Origin: Flavobacteriales bacterium
Lineage (GTDB): Bacteria; Bacteroidota; Bacteroidia; Flavobacteriales_D; Crocinitomicaceae
NCBI GenBank assembly: GCA_018883325.1
Contig: VEQH01000002.1
Span: 62,001-126,000, forward strand
Direction of reading: 5' to 3'
DNA: 64,000 bases
Shown: piece after piece, positions 56,509 through 64,000 of the stretch
Layout: every line of letters starts with the position of its first letter
Position numbering within the stretch: position 1 is the first letter of the stretch
Notes under the pieces: generated by a model
Seen by the model: the letters and a program-made list of their open reading frames with translations, nothing else
The model's database searches: none
What the model was told of the DNA's origin: nothing
Program-made: the position numbers and the translations under genes

Positions 56509-57155
56509 TTGCAACATATCTATCTTTTCAGTGGTCTAGGCACAGATGAACGTGTTTTTCAAAATCTTGATTTTTCGAAATATGCTATAACTTTTGTGAA
56601 ATGGATTGAGCCAACTAAAAATGAAACGATAGAATCTTATGCCAAAAATCTAGCAAAACAAATTATTCATTCCAATCCTATTTTGATTGGTCTTTCTTTT
56701 GGAGGAATAATGGCAGTGGAAGTTGCAAAACAAATTTCCACAAAAAAAGTAATTTTAATTGCTTCTGCTAAAAACAAAAAAGAAATTCCCATTTATTTTA
56801 GATTTCTTGGTTGGATAAGTATTGACGCTGTAGTTCCTACTTCACTACTAAAAAAATCAAACTTTTTATCGTATTGGTTTTTGGTGTAGAAACAGAAGCT
56901 GATAAATTAATGCTAAAAGAAATTCTTTTGGATACTAATCCAATTTTCTTGAAATGGGCTATTTCTAAAATCATCCGTTGGAAAAATATAACTTCAGTTG
57001 AAAACCTAATTCATATTCACGGAACAAATGATAGACTACTTCCAATTTATTACGTTAAATGTGATGAAAAAATAATTGGAGGTGGACACTTTATGACAAT
57101 GAATAAATCAGATGAAATAAATAAATTACTAGCCAATTATCTTGAAAATGAATAA
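56509..57155 (+). pseudogene. Alpha/beta hydrolase, split by a single-base frameshift
   Basis: The first frame starts at a TTG (56509) and reads MQHIYLFSGLGTDERVF, typical of small alpha/beta hydrolases, with the nucleophile elbow GLSFGG (S63). It stops at 56889. The second frame continues from about 56874 with VFGVETEADKLMLKE, HGTNDRLLP (acid Asp) and GGGHFMTMN (catalytic His). At 56878-56882 there is a run of five Ts; six would restore YWFFGVETEADK and one ORF of about 215 residues with a full Ser-Asp-His triad. It is either a recent pseudogene, a phase-variable tract or a sequencing error. Confidence 0.8.
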
Positions 57156-57207
57156 CTTGAAAAAGTACTTTTCTAGATTTAAATAAAAAACAACTTTATA
57201 TTTCTCA

Positions 57208-57239
57208 TTTACTAATTGAGAATTAAACTGTTAAATTTG
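57208..57239 (+). promoter_or_regulatory. Possible promoter for the lipoprotein gene
   Basis: TAAATTTG at 57232-57239 fits the TAnnTTTG -7 consensus, with TTTA at 57208-57211, 20 nt upstream, as a weak -33 element. The ATG at 57246 is so close that the transcript would be nearly leaderless. Confidence 0.35.
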
Positions 57240-57245
57240 GTAATT

Positions 57246-58112
57246 ATGTGTAAATCATTAATTCTTTTATTTGTGCTAACATTAGTTGGATGTGAATTTA
57301 GTAAGTCATCTGACTGTGAAAACTTTAGCCAAAAAGATAGTACATTGATTATCAATAATATTTTAGATTCAATGCGATCTGAAATGAATCGACAATGGTT
57401 TATGAAACCTGCTCCAAATTTCTATGATGAAAATAAACAGAATTATAGCACTTGCTTATCATTACCAAATTTCATGGAAAATAATAAACCACCTTACTTT
57501 AGACAAGAAATGTTCTTCGAAATTGATAGCAATAATTCTGTGAAACTAAATGGTGTGAAAACGAATAAAAATATTGAGGATAAAGTTGTTTATTTCTTCT
57601 CAAAAAACAGAATTTCAAATCAAGTTGATTATGATTTTGCACTTTACACAACACTTACAAGAAATGATATTAATGGACTTATAGAAAATGTTAAAGGAAA
57701 GATTAAAGAGGCAACAGAGTGTTCCAACTATGAAATTAAGCAATATTTTGAATCATGTTTACAACAAAATTATTCAAAATTAAGTGTGTTAAATACATTG
57801 TCCTCAGATACACTTTATGAGCCAAATTTACAAACTTGTGTAAAATTATTATACAAAAAAAATTGCAAAATCAACGAAAAAATACAAAATAGAATTTTAA
57901 TGGGATTTTATAGACTTCGTGAGAAAGATGCTAAAACCTACTTTGAGGAATCTTATGCTAAAATTTTCTGGAAAGCAACCAAATTTGATGACACATTAGC
58001 AAAAAGAAAATTGGAAGCACTAAGCATTTTACATCCAATTTATTTATTGGACTATGGTAAAACTAAGTTTAAACCTAAACTTAGATACATCCCTCCTCCC
58101 CCAAAAATTTAA
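57246..58112 (+). CDS. Hypothetical lipoprotein
   Basis: The protein is 288 residues from the ATG at 57246, chosen over a TTG 30 nt upstream because it opens directly on a lipoprotein signal: CKSLILLFVLTLVGCEFSKS with lipobox LVGC. The mature part is polar, rich in Asn, Lys and Glu, with scattered Cys (ECSNYEIKQYFESC, KLLYKKNCK), and ends in a Pro-rich tail (YIPPPPKI). No known domain was recognised. Outer- or inner-membrane anchoring by lipid is inferred. It converges on the metal-acquisition operon across a terminator. Confidence 0.7.
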   Translation: MCKSLILLFVLTLVGCEFSKSSDCENFSQKDSTLIINNILDSMRSEMNRQWFMKPAPNFYDENKQNYSTCLSLPNFMENNKPPYFRQEMFFEIDSNNSVKLNGVKTNKNIEDKVVYFFSKNRISNQVDYDFALYTTLTRNDINGLIENVKGKIKEATECSNYEIKQYFESCLQQNYSKLSVLNTLSSDTLYEPNLQTCVKLLYKKNCKINEKIQNRILMGFYRLREKDAKTYFEESYAKIFWKATKFDDTLAKRKLEALSILHPIYLLDYGKTKFKPKLRYIPPPPKI

Positions 58113-58129
58113 TACACTTTTCTCAAAAA

Positions 58130-58167
58130 ATACTGCTAGCAAAATGCTCATTATTCGCTAGCAGTAT
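58130..58167 (-). terminator. Rho-independent terminator of the metal-receptor operon
   Basis: A perfect 11-bp stem is formed by ATACTGCTAGC (58130-58140) and GCTAGCAGTAT (58157-58167), with a 16-nt loop. On the minus strand it is followed directly by TTTTTTGAGAAAA, the expected U-run. It lies 16 nt past the stop of the small lipoprotein gene. On the plus strand there is no T-run, so termination of the 57246 gene is less certain. Confidence 0.85.
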
Positions 58168-58182
58168 ATTAACAGATAAAAA

Positions 58183-58398
58183 TCAATGCTCGTGGCAATG
58201 AACGGTGTAGGTTCCTGTTGAATCGGTGTAAGTGCCTAAAGCTTCCAAATCTTCTAAGGCTTGTCCACAAAATTCTCCCATTTCGATTTCAGCACCGGCT
58301 TTGTCATAATGACATTCGTGACATTTGTTTTTGTTGCAAGAACTTGTTGCAAATACAGTTACTAGAGCGATTGCGCTCACTAAAACTACTTTTTTCAT
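58183..58398 (-). CDS. Small Cys/His-rich lipoprotein
   Basis: The protein has 71 residues. Signal peptide KKVVLVSAIALVTVFATSS ends at the lipid-modified C21. The mature part starts CNKNKCHECHYD, with C26, H27, C29 and H30, and also has C44 and a C-terminal HCHEH (H67, C68, H69, H71). This density of Cys and His in 50 residues suggests a metal-binding site, e.g. zinc or copper. It starts 1 nt after the stop of the TonB-dependent receptor gene, so it is translated together with it. The family is unknown to me. Confidence 0.75.
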   Translation of the reverse strand: MKKVVLVSAIALVTVFATSSCNKNKCHECHYDKAGAEIEMGEFCGQALEDLEALGTYTDSTGTYTVHCHEH

Positions 58399-58399
58399 A

Positions 58400-60643
58400 C
58401 TACTTTGTTTTTAGATTTTGATTAATATTAAATTGGATGCTTAAATAAAAATTTCTGCCAGGACTAGGCATTTGAATATTTTTTAAACGCGATAAATGAT
58501 CTATGAAATTCGCATTCAATAGGTTTTTACATCCGATATTGAAAGCGATTGGAGATTTTAAATTCCAAAGAAATTGTAGGGACGCGTTGACTAAATGATA
58601 AGAGGGTGTTGGTGTTTCAATAAATGCTACACGATTCTGAGCTGCCATAAACGTATGTTGAACCAATACATCTTTTAATTGAAATTTTTTACCCCAATCA
58701 AAGGTGTATCTCAAACTCGTCGCTAAACGTGAAGGTGGCAACAAAGAAATACTGCTATCAGAATCTGTTTGCGTTTGAACGAAAGAAAAGGTCGATTCTA
58801 AATGTAAATTATGTGCAAAATGTGGATGATAATGAAAGCCTAAATCAGTCCCATAAAAAAGAACATTAGTTAACTGTCTGTATTCAAAAACGGGTAAACC
58901 ATTTGCAATTGAATCTTTAGGTTGAATGTAAATAAAATTAGAAATTGAATTCACATAAGGGTTGATAATTAATACAAGGTGTTCATTTTTCAGCTCAAAT
59001 GTCAGATCTAATTGAATTGCCTTTTCAGGTTTCAGATTTTCGTCGCCAATTTCAAAACGCAAAGCTCCGTGATGAAAACCATTTGCCAAGAGTTCGCTTG
59101 AGTGAGGAGCTCGGTAGCCTGTCGATAAGTTGGATCTAAAAGTGAAATTTGACTTAGAATATACGGCTCCAATTGCTGCATTTGGACTTCCAAACGTTCT
59201 GGAAATTTCTCCTTTACCTTTAAATTCCTCTAATGTTTTCAATAAACGTAAATCGTAACGAAGTCCTGCTTGAAAATTCCAATTAGTCAAACTATACACC
59301 CAATTTGAAAAAAATCCATTATCCAAAGTTAGTGCATCTGGTATAAGTGTTTCTGTACCTTTTGAAGTGTTTAAGGTGTTTTGAAACATCCCTTGAAAGC
59401 CATTAATTACTTTGAAGTTATTGCTGAAGCTATGACTCCATTTTAAATTATAAACGGTATTCCACAAATTCATTTGGATTCCAGGAATCGTTACTTTTTC
59501 ATCGTATTCCGTCAATTGATTTAAGGTTTGCCCGATTAATAAACTCCATTCATTTTTAGCTTTAAACCATTTATTTTCAAAGGATAAATAGTGATTATCA
59601 AAAAATTGAGCAGGAATCGTTTGTTTACGCAATTGATTTAGCACTTGAAAATCAAGCGGATTAATGATTGTGTCGTGTGTGTGTCCTGGAATTCCGCTTA
59701 CCAAATGATTAAATGAATACCTAAGATGATGCACACTGTTTTTACCATTCCAACCTAAAGCTGCTTTCACAACCGACTCTGTAAAACGAGAATTTTGAGC
59801 AAACTTCTGATTTGGGAGCTGAAAATCGGCGTGATTCGTATAGCTTCCTCCTAGCATCCATCTGACTTTTTTATTGGATTCTTTGTACATAAATCGAAGT
59901 GCTCCTCCCATTGTATTGGTTTGAGTGAAAGATTGTAGCTGCAATGAACGAGAATTGGTAGGTGCATACGCTTCGTCTGAATAATATAAAACACCACCTA
60001 GCGCATCTGCTCCATACAAAAGTGAAGCTGGACCTTTTATGACTTCTACCGCTCCAATGCCAACTTCTGAAATTCCCATTCCATGATCACCGCCCCATTG
60101 TTGTCCTTCCATTCTTAGACCATTTAACAAACTAACTACACGCATACCTTGAAGTCCTCGAATTACAGGTTTTGAAATGCCATTTCCCAAACTCGATTGG
60201 TACACTCCAGGTATTTTTGCTAATGCTTCTCCAATATTTACACTTGCAATCCCATTTAGATCAGCTAATTTTCGAGTTTCAATATGAAATGGATTCTTGT
60301 TTTGTTGAACTACTATCCCTGTGGAAACTGTAATTTCCTCCAAATCTAAGTGTCGTTCATTTAAGAAAACTTCCAATTTTGGATTACTTATCGTCAAATA
60401 ATTTAAGGTTTGTGATTCGTACCCATTTGCTGTAAAACGAAGTTGAATCAGTTCTGGGAAATTACCCAAAAACTCAAACTTTCCTAGTTCGTTTGTAATC
60501 GTACTCTCGCCCGTTTCAATGATTTGAACAACCACTTTTGATAAGGGTGAATTTGTTTCTTTATTTTTTACAACTCCAGAGAATTGTTTTTGTGAAACTG
60601 CTGAAAAAGCAAGTAACACCATTAGTAATGTATAAAATTTCAT
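58400..60643 (-). CDS. TonB-dependent receptor, ZnuD-like, probable metal uptake
   Basis: This 747-residue protein has a signal peptide ending near VSQ, CarboxypepD-like domain at about 20-95, a plug with IRGLQGMRVVSLLNGLRMEG and VEVIKGPASLLYGADALGGV, and a barrel ending LSIQFNINQNL(KTK). A loop reads SGIPGHTHDTI (P319-G-H-T-H-D), like the His-containing extracellular loop of the ZnuD zinc receptor family, and GTDLGFHYHPHFAHNLHLES is also His-rich. Flanking genes are Cys/His-rich. Together this points to zinc or another transition metal. It could instead be a siderophore receptor; the His loops make that less likely. Confidence 0.82.
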   Translation of the reverse strand: MKFYTLLMVLLAFSAVSQKQFSGVVKNKETNSPLSKVVVQIIETGESTITNELGKFEFLGNFPELIQLRFTANGYESQTLNYLTISNPKLEVFLNERHLDLEEITVSTGIVVQQNKNPFHIETRKLADLNGIASVNIGEALAKIPGVYQSSLGNGISKPVIRGLQGMRVVSLLNGLRMEGQQWGGDHGMGISEVGIGAVEVIKGPASLLYGADALGGVLYYSDEAYAPTNSRSLQLQSFTQTNTMGGALRFMYKESNKKVRWMLGGSYTNHADFQLPNQKFAQNSRFTESVVKAALGWNGKNSVHHLRYSFNHLVSGIPGHTHDTIINPLDFQVLNQLRKQTIPAQFFDNHYLSFENKWFKAKNEWSLLIGQTLNQLTEYDEKVTIPGIQMNLWNTVYNLKWSHSFSNNFKVINGFQGMFQNTLNTSKGTETLIPDALTLDNGFFSNWVYSLTNWNFQAGLRYDLRLLKTLEEFKGKGEISRTFGSPNAAIGAVYSKSNFTFRSNLSTGYRAPHSSELLANGFHHGALRFEIGDENLKPEKAIQLDLTFELKNEHLVLIINPYVNSISNFIYIQPKDSIANGLPVFEYRQLTNVLFYGTDLGFHYHPHFAHNLHLESTFSFVQTQTDSDSSISLLPPSRLATSLRYTFDWGKKFQLKDVLVQHTFMAAQNRVAFIETPTPSYHLVNASLQFLWNLKSPIAFNIGCKNLLNANFIDHLSRLKNIQMPSPGRNFYLSIQFNINQNLKTK

Positions 60644-60929
60644 TTTAAAATGAATTATTCTTTAGTGAAGAATTTAAAATGTAAAATGTAAAATTTAGAA
60701 TGTAGAATTTAGAATGTATCCGCCACGGATGAAGAGTTAAAATAAATTAAATACGTAAAGGCAAACTAATTTTAGTTCAACATCTTCAACTAATTGATTT
60801 TTAATAAATAATTAGCATTTAAAAAACATTCTACGACTACAGAAAGTACCTTGAATATGAAATAATGACTGATTGCTACAAAGATGTAAGCATCTAAGAG
60901 CAATAAAAAATCAAATTTTAGTCAAACTA
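60644..60929. repeat. Non-coding region with short tandem repeats upstream of the metal receptor
   Basis: At 60671-60718 an AT-rich unit repeats: AATTTAAAATGTAA (60671-60684), AATTTAGAATGTAG (60692-60705) and AATTTAGAATGTA (60706-60718). The same 13-mer occurs at 52511-52523 between tolC and the WD40 gene. At 60874-60892 an imperfect dyad TGCTACA...TGTAAGCA could be an operator, about 230 nt upstream of the receptor start. No gene was seen. Confidence 0.4.
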
Positions 60930-61232
60930 CTAAAGTGAATTGGGTGGGCCCCGAAGTAAAAAAGCTTGTATTTCCTCTTTTTCGTTTTTTGCTGTTGAAA
61001 CAGTTTGAAATTGAGGATAATTGACCTTTAAAGCTCTATAAAAAGGTACTTTATGAATTGTGAAGAATCCTAAGTCAAAATCACAAAAATGGCATGAACC
61101 ATCGTCAAAATGAGTGTCAGAATGAGAAAATTGAAACTCTTCGTGATGATCACAATGATGCCACCAATCGCGTGGCGTTAGCAACACAAAGAAATTAACT
61201 AACAGTAAAACGGAAAGAATCCGAATTTTCAT
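60930..61232 (-). CDS. Small secreted His/Cys-rich protein, probable metal binding
   Basis: The protein has 100 residues, with an N-terminal signal/membrane segment (ILSVLLLVNFFVLLTP) and then DWWHHCDHHEEFQFSHSDTH and GSCHFCDFDL: seven His (25, 26, 29, 30, 37, 41, 48) and three Cys (27, 47, 50) within 26 residues, including CHFC. The C-terminus FLLRGPPNSL resembles the R-x-PP ending of DUF2946-like small metal proteins. It lies between the MoxR gene (9 nt upstream) and the receptor (286 nt downstream), all on the same strand. A role as a periplasmic metal chaperone or buffer for the receptor is inferred. Confidence 0.75.
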   Translation of the reverse strand: MKIRILSVLLLVNFFVLLTPRDWWHHCDHHEEFQFSHSDTHFDDGSCHFCDFDLGFFTIHKVPFYRALKVNYPQFQTVSTAKNEKEEIQAFLLRGPPNSL

Positions 61233-61241
61233 TTTATAAAT

Positions 61242-62195
61242 TTACAATAATTCTTCAATAATTCTGTCCATTGAATAGCCTTCTGCTTCTGCGCGGTAAT
61301 TTCTAACCAAACGGTGACGTAAGATTGCTTTTGCAACAGCTTTTACATCTTCAATGTCAGGCGAATATTTACCATGTAAAGCAGCATGACATTTTGCTCC
61401 AACAACTAAATATTGAGAAGCTCTTGGACCTGCACCCCAAGTAATAAAATCTTTAGTTATTTGTGGAACTCCTGGGTTATTAACTCGTGTTTTACCAACT
61501 AATTTCACAGCATATTCCAAGACATTGTCTGCTACAGGAATGCGACGAATTAATTCTTGGTAATTGATTATTTCTTCACCTGAAAGTATTTTTCGCAAAT
61601 TAATTTTTGTGTCTGCTGTTGTTGCTTTAACGATTGCTAATTCTTCAACATAACTTGGATAATCGACCCAAATATTAAACATAAAACGGTCTAACTGCGC
61701 TTCTGGTAAAGGATAGGTTCCCTCCTGTTCGATTGGGTTTTGGGTTGCCAATACAAAAAATGGAGCTGGTAAAGTATAAGTTGTACCTGCAGCTGTTACA
61801 CGTCTTTCTTGCATCGCTTCCAAAAGTGCCGATTGTGTTTTTGGTGGAGTACGGTTAATCTCATCTGCCAATAAAACGTTAGCAAACAATGGTCCTTTGA
61901 TGAATTTAAAGTTTTTCGTTTCATCCAAAATTTCTGAACCAACGATATCTGAAGGCATTAAATCTGGAGTGAACTGAATACGATTAAAACTCAAACCTAA
62001 AGTCTCTGCGATTGTATTCACGAGTAAAGTTTTAGCTAAACCAGGGACACCAACCAACAAACAATGAGCACGCGAGAAAATAGAAATCAATACTTGATCT
62101 ACGACTTCATCTTGACCAATAATAATTTTATGAATCTCTTCTTTAAGTTCTTTGTAATGAACTACTAATCTGTCTATTGCTTCTTTATCTGACAT
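61242..62195 (-). CDS. MoxR family AAA+ ATPase
   Basis: This 317-residue protein has a Walker A G49VPGLAKT, Walker B in VLLADEINRTPPKTQSALLE (about 108-125), sensor 1 in FFVLATQNPIEQEGTYPLPE and the arginine-finger region PEAQLDRFMF. This is the typical MoxR signature. In Bacteroidota such ATPases usually head a batABDE-type operon (aerotolerance) with VWA proteins and act as chaperones. Here the next gene is instead the small His-rich protein, and the VWA partners are not in the window. It lies 9 nt after the PPIase gene. Confidence 0.93.
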   Translation of the reverse strand: MSDKEAIDRLVVHYKELKEEIHKIIIGQDEVVDQVLISIFSRAHCLLVGVPGLAKTLLVNTIAETLGLSFNRIQFTPDLMPSDIVGSEILDETKNFKFIKGPLFANVLLADEINRTPPKTQSALLEAMQERRVTAAGTTYTLPAPFFVLATQNPIEQEGTYPLPEAQLDRFMFNIWVDYPSYVEELAIVKATTADTKINLRKILSGEEIINYQELIRRIPVADNVLEYAVKLVGKTRVNNPGVPQITKDFITWGAGPRASQYLVVGAKCHAALHGKYSPDIEDVKAVAKAILRHRLVRNYRAEAEGYSMDRIIEELL

Positions 62196-62204
62196 AATTT
62201 TATT

Positions 62205-63563
62205 TTAGTCTACTGTGGTTACCCATTTACTTTTAAACTCACAATCTGCAAATTGTTTATCGATTCGAATGTAAGCATTTCCGATTTTGGAATTTGTCCA
62301 TTCTGTGATAATGCGTTGTTTTTTATCATTTTCAGCTGCACCTTTAATCAACGAATAATCATCTTTTAAGTTCGCAACATGTGGCTGATAACGTTCCATT
62401 AAACGTACAATTCGTATTCCTTGTTTACGTTCGTAAATGTCAACGTATAAATTAGGTGAAGTATAATCACCTTTTTCCATCGCGTCTGTCAATAAATAAA
62501 TTTGTTGATCGACTTGGTTCAAATCTTCCATATCCCAAGTTTGGTCACCTGTGATTGGATTGGTAATAATTCCTCTGTTTTGTTTAGTTAAATCGTCATT
62601 TGAAAATCGAATCACTGCGTCGTCCCAAGTAATTTTATTTTCTTTCAATAAACGATAGCAACTGTCCATTTTAATTGCTGATTGATTTATCGCATCTGGA
62701 CTAAATTCAGGCATTTTTAGAATGTGTTGAACCACGTAATCATCTCCTTTTCGAGAAACCAATTTTATGATGTGGTATCCGTAAGTTGTTTCAATAATTT
62801 CTGAAATTTCACCCACTTTAAGTTTAAAAACTGTTGCTTCAAACTGAGGAACCATCATTCCGCGGCTTGCTTCGATTTTCCCACCAAGTGGCGCACTTCC
62901 CGGGTCATCTGAATTAATTCTCGCTTGAGTTTCAAAACTTTTACCACCAACAACTATCGATTCTCTAATGTCTTTTAATTCGTTGAATGCTCTTAATTTA
63001 TCTGCTTTGGTGATACTTGGATAATTCACAATTTGCTGAAAACTCAATTTCATATTGATGAAAGGAACACTATCTTTTGGTAAAGATTTGAAAAACTCAG
63101 CAACTTCTTTTGGAGTAACAGTTACGTCAGCAACAATTTTACGCTCCATCTCTTGTGCTAAGATTTTATCCTTAATCTGCTCGCGAAACTCTTCTTTGAT
63201 TTGAGTAATTGTTTTTCCATAAAACTCTTCTAACTTCTGACGGCTACCGATTTTACTTTCGATAATTCGTAAGCGGTTTTCCATTTCGGCATCCACTTGC
63301 TCATCAGACACAACCAAACTGTCTAATTTCGCTTGATTAACTAATAATTCTCCCATCATCAAGTCTTCCAAAATGGAACACTCCATACTTCTTGTTGTTT
63401 CTACACCCGCCTGAACTGCTTGTAGTTTTTGGTTCTCGATATCTGAAAGTAATATAATGTTGTCGCCAACTTGTGCAACAACTTTATTAACAACTCTTCC
63501 GTTTGGTTGAGCGAAGCATGCAATTGCAAGTAGGCAAAAGGAAATTGATAGGATTTTATTCAT
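62205..63563 (-). CDS. Periplasmic peptidyl-prolyl isomerase (SurA/PpiC type)
   Basis: In this 452-residue protein, a signal peptide ending near CFAQ is followed by a SurA-like N-terminal helical domain (VVAQVGDNIILLSDIENQKL) and a parvulin/rotamase domain with GSAPLGGKIEASRGMMVPQF and KVGEISEIIETTYGYHIIKL. A second, weaker rotamase-like part may follow (HILKMPEF onward). It helps outer-membrane proteins fold in the periplasm. It lies directly downstream (3 nt) of another isomerase gene, a common pair in Bacteroidota. Confidence 0.9.
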   Translation of the reverse strand: MNKILSISFCLLAIACFAQPNGRVVNKVVAQVGDNIILLSDIENQKLQAVQAGVETTRSMECSILEDLMMGELLVNQAKLDSLVVSDEQVDAEMENRLRIIESKIGSRQKLEEFYGKTITQIKEEFREQIKDKILAQEMERKIVADVTVTPKEVAEFFKSLPKDSVPFINMKLSFQQIVNYPSITKADKLRAFNELKDIRESIVVGGKSFETQARINSDDPGSAPLGGKIEASRGMMVPQFEATVFKLKVGEISEIIETTYGYHIIKLVSRKGDDYVVQHILKMPEFSPDAINQSAIKMDSCYRLLKENKITWDDAVIRFSNDDLTKQNRGIITNPITGDQTWDMEDLNQVDQQIYLLTDAMEKGDYTSPNLYVDIYERKQGIRIVRLMERYQPHVANLKDDYSLIKGAAENDKKQRIITEWTNSKIGNAYIRIDKQFADCEFKSKWVTTVD

Positions 63564-63566
63564 GAA

Positions 63567-64000
63567 TTATTTATTGCCTAGGTTGTAAAGCACCTCGTTA
63601 TTTATTTTAATTGGATATTTAGCTTTCAACTCATCCAACCAAGTATTTTCTAAATAGGTTTGATAATCTGAAGTTACAACGCCTTTAGCCTCGTTAAATT
63701 CTTTCGGCATTGGACTTAAAACTTCCGTCACTTTAACAACGTATATCTTTCCTTCAAACTCAAACGCAGGATTTACACCTTTATTGAATGTTCTATCTTT
63801 TAAGAAATTTGTTTGTTCAATATCGAATTTGTTCATTCTCACTTTCAAATTCAATTCAGAATCTTTGTTTACTACGTCCAACACATGCTTTGAATTGATG
63901 GTGTCGTTTTTCAACATCCCAGTTACTTTGGTTGCAATTTCTTTATTCAAACATTCGTAAACTGTTGCGTCCAATCGTTTTGGCCACATGTATTTAGTTC
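63567..64000 (-). CDS. Peptidyl-prolyl isomerase-type protein, C-terminal part (cut by window edge)
   Basis: The minus-strand frame is open to the window end, and the ATG at 63989 is internal: upstream codons read T-K-Y before MWPKRLDATVYECLN. EFEGKIYVVKVTEVLSPMPK and the C-terminal VTSDYQTYLENTWLDELKAK match the end of large Bacteroidota peptidyl-prolyl isomerases. The catalytic domains must lie outside. It is followed after 3 nt by the SurA-like gene, so the two should form an operon for outer-membrane protein folding. Confidence 0.75.
   Translation of the reverse strand, partial: TKYMWPKRLDATVYECLNKEIATKVTGMLKNDTINSKHVLDVVNKDSELNLKVRMNKFDIEQTNFLKDRTFNKGVNPAFEFEGKIYVVKVTEVLSPMPKEFNEAKGVVTSDYQTYLENTWLDELKAKYPIKINNEVLYNLGNK

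Noticed and set aside
58218-58421. 67-residue plus-strand ORF
   Set aside because: It is antisense to the small Cys/His lipoprotein gene, which has a proper lipoprotein signal and a terminator.
1-64000. CRISPR arrays, tRNA, rRNA or complete insertion sequences
   Set aside because: I saw no regularly spaced repeats, no cloverleaf-like GC-rich blocks and no transposase-like frames.

Overview
The window looks like a chromosomal piece of a low-GC Bacteroidota bacterium, most likely order Flavobacteriales. The reasons are PorX (the PglZ-type response regulator of the type IX secretion system, T9SS), a giant secreted protein ending in a T9SS type-A sorting domain, several TonB-dependent receptors with N-terminal carboxypeptidase-D-like domains, a DUF5686 protein, TAnnTTTG-type -7 promoter boxes, few Shine-Dalgarno sequences and some TTG starts. 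No rRNA, tRNA, CRISPR array or insertion sequence was recognised.

Layout. 1-7.1 kb: partial HD phosphohydrolase, porX, DUF5686 protein, TonB-dependent receptor. 7.2-9.1 kb: a serine hydrolase carrying what looks like an orphan GH3 C-terminal domain. 9.14-9.55 kb: two adjacent nested inverted-repeat elements in a convergent intergenic region. 9.6-17.1 kb: a 2474-residue T9SS-exported protein built from three ~700-residue repeats. 17.2-45.9 kb: a ~28 kb, very AT-rich surface-polysaccharide locus, all on the minus strand. 46-46.5 kb: a winged-helix regulator at the head of that locus. 46.7-52.5 kb: an RND efflux operon on the plus strand. 52.5-58.1 kb: WD40 protein, ComA-like protein and TPR protein, then a 50-codon ORF, a frameshifted alpha/beta hydrolase and a lipoprotein. 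58.2-61.2 kb: a probable metal-acquisition operon (Cys/His lipoprotein, ZnuD-like receptor, His-rich protein). 61.2-64 kb: MoxR ATPase and two peptidyl-prolyl isomerases, the last cut by the window edge.

How the polysaccharide locus works. It reads from 45.9 kb down to 17.2 kb. An MBOAT/SGNH pair probably O-acylates the polymer. Gmd, ColC and ColD together give a GDP-L-colitose (3,6-dideoxy sugar) pathway, with a carbamoyltransferase in the same gene run. A NodB deacetylase and a GNAT protein follow. An N-acetyl-sugar amidotransferase with HisH/HisF paralogs can make an acetamidino or amide sugar. Two 3,4-ketoisomerase cupins, a DegT aminotransferase, a formyltransferase and a FemAB/GNAT protein suggest a dTDP-3-amino-3,6-dideoxyhexose acylated with formyl or acetyl. 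Five or six glycosyltransferases (including a GT-D fold enzyme), a pyruvyltransferase, an acyltransferase-3 and a Wzx flippase assemble and move the unit. No Wzy polymerase, initiating phosphoglycosyltransferase, RmlA/RmlB or ManB/ManC was found here, so these must be elsewhere.

The most notable items are the colitose gene set, the tandem ketoisomerases in which one copy has lost a catalytic His, the regulator with a decayed nucleotidyltransferase motif, the metal locus, the catalytic-domain-less GH3/beta-lactamase fusion, the nested inverted-repeat elements, and the triplicated T9SS protein.
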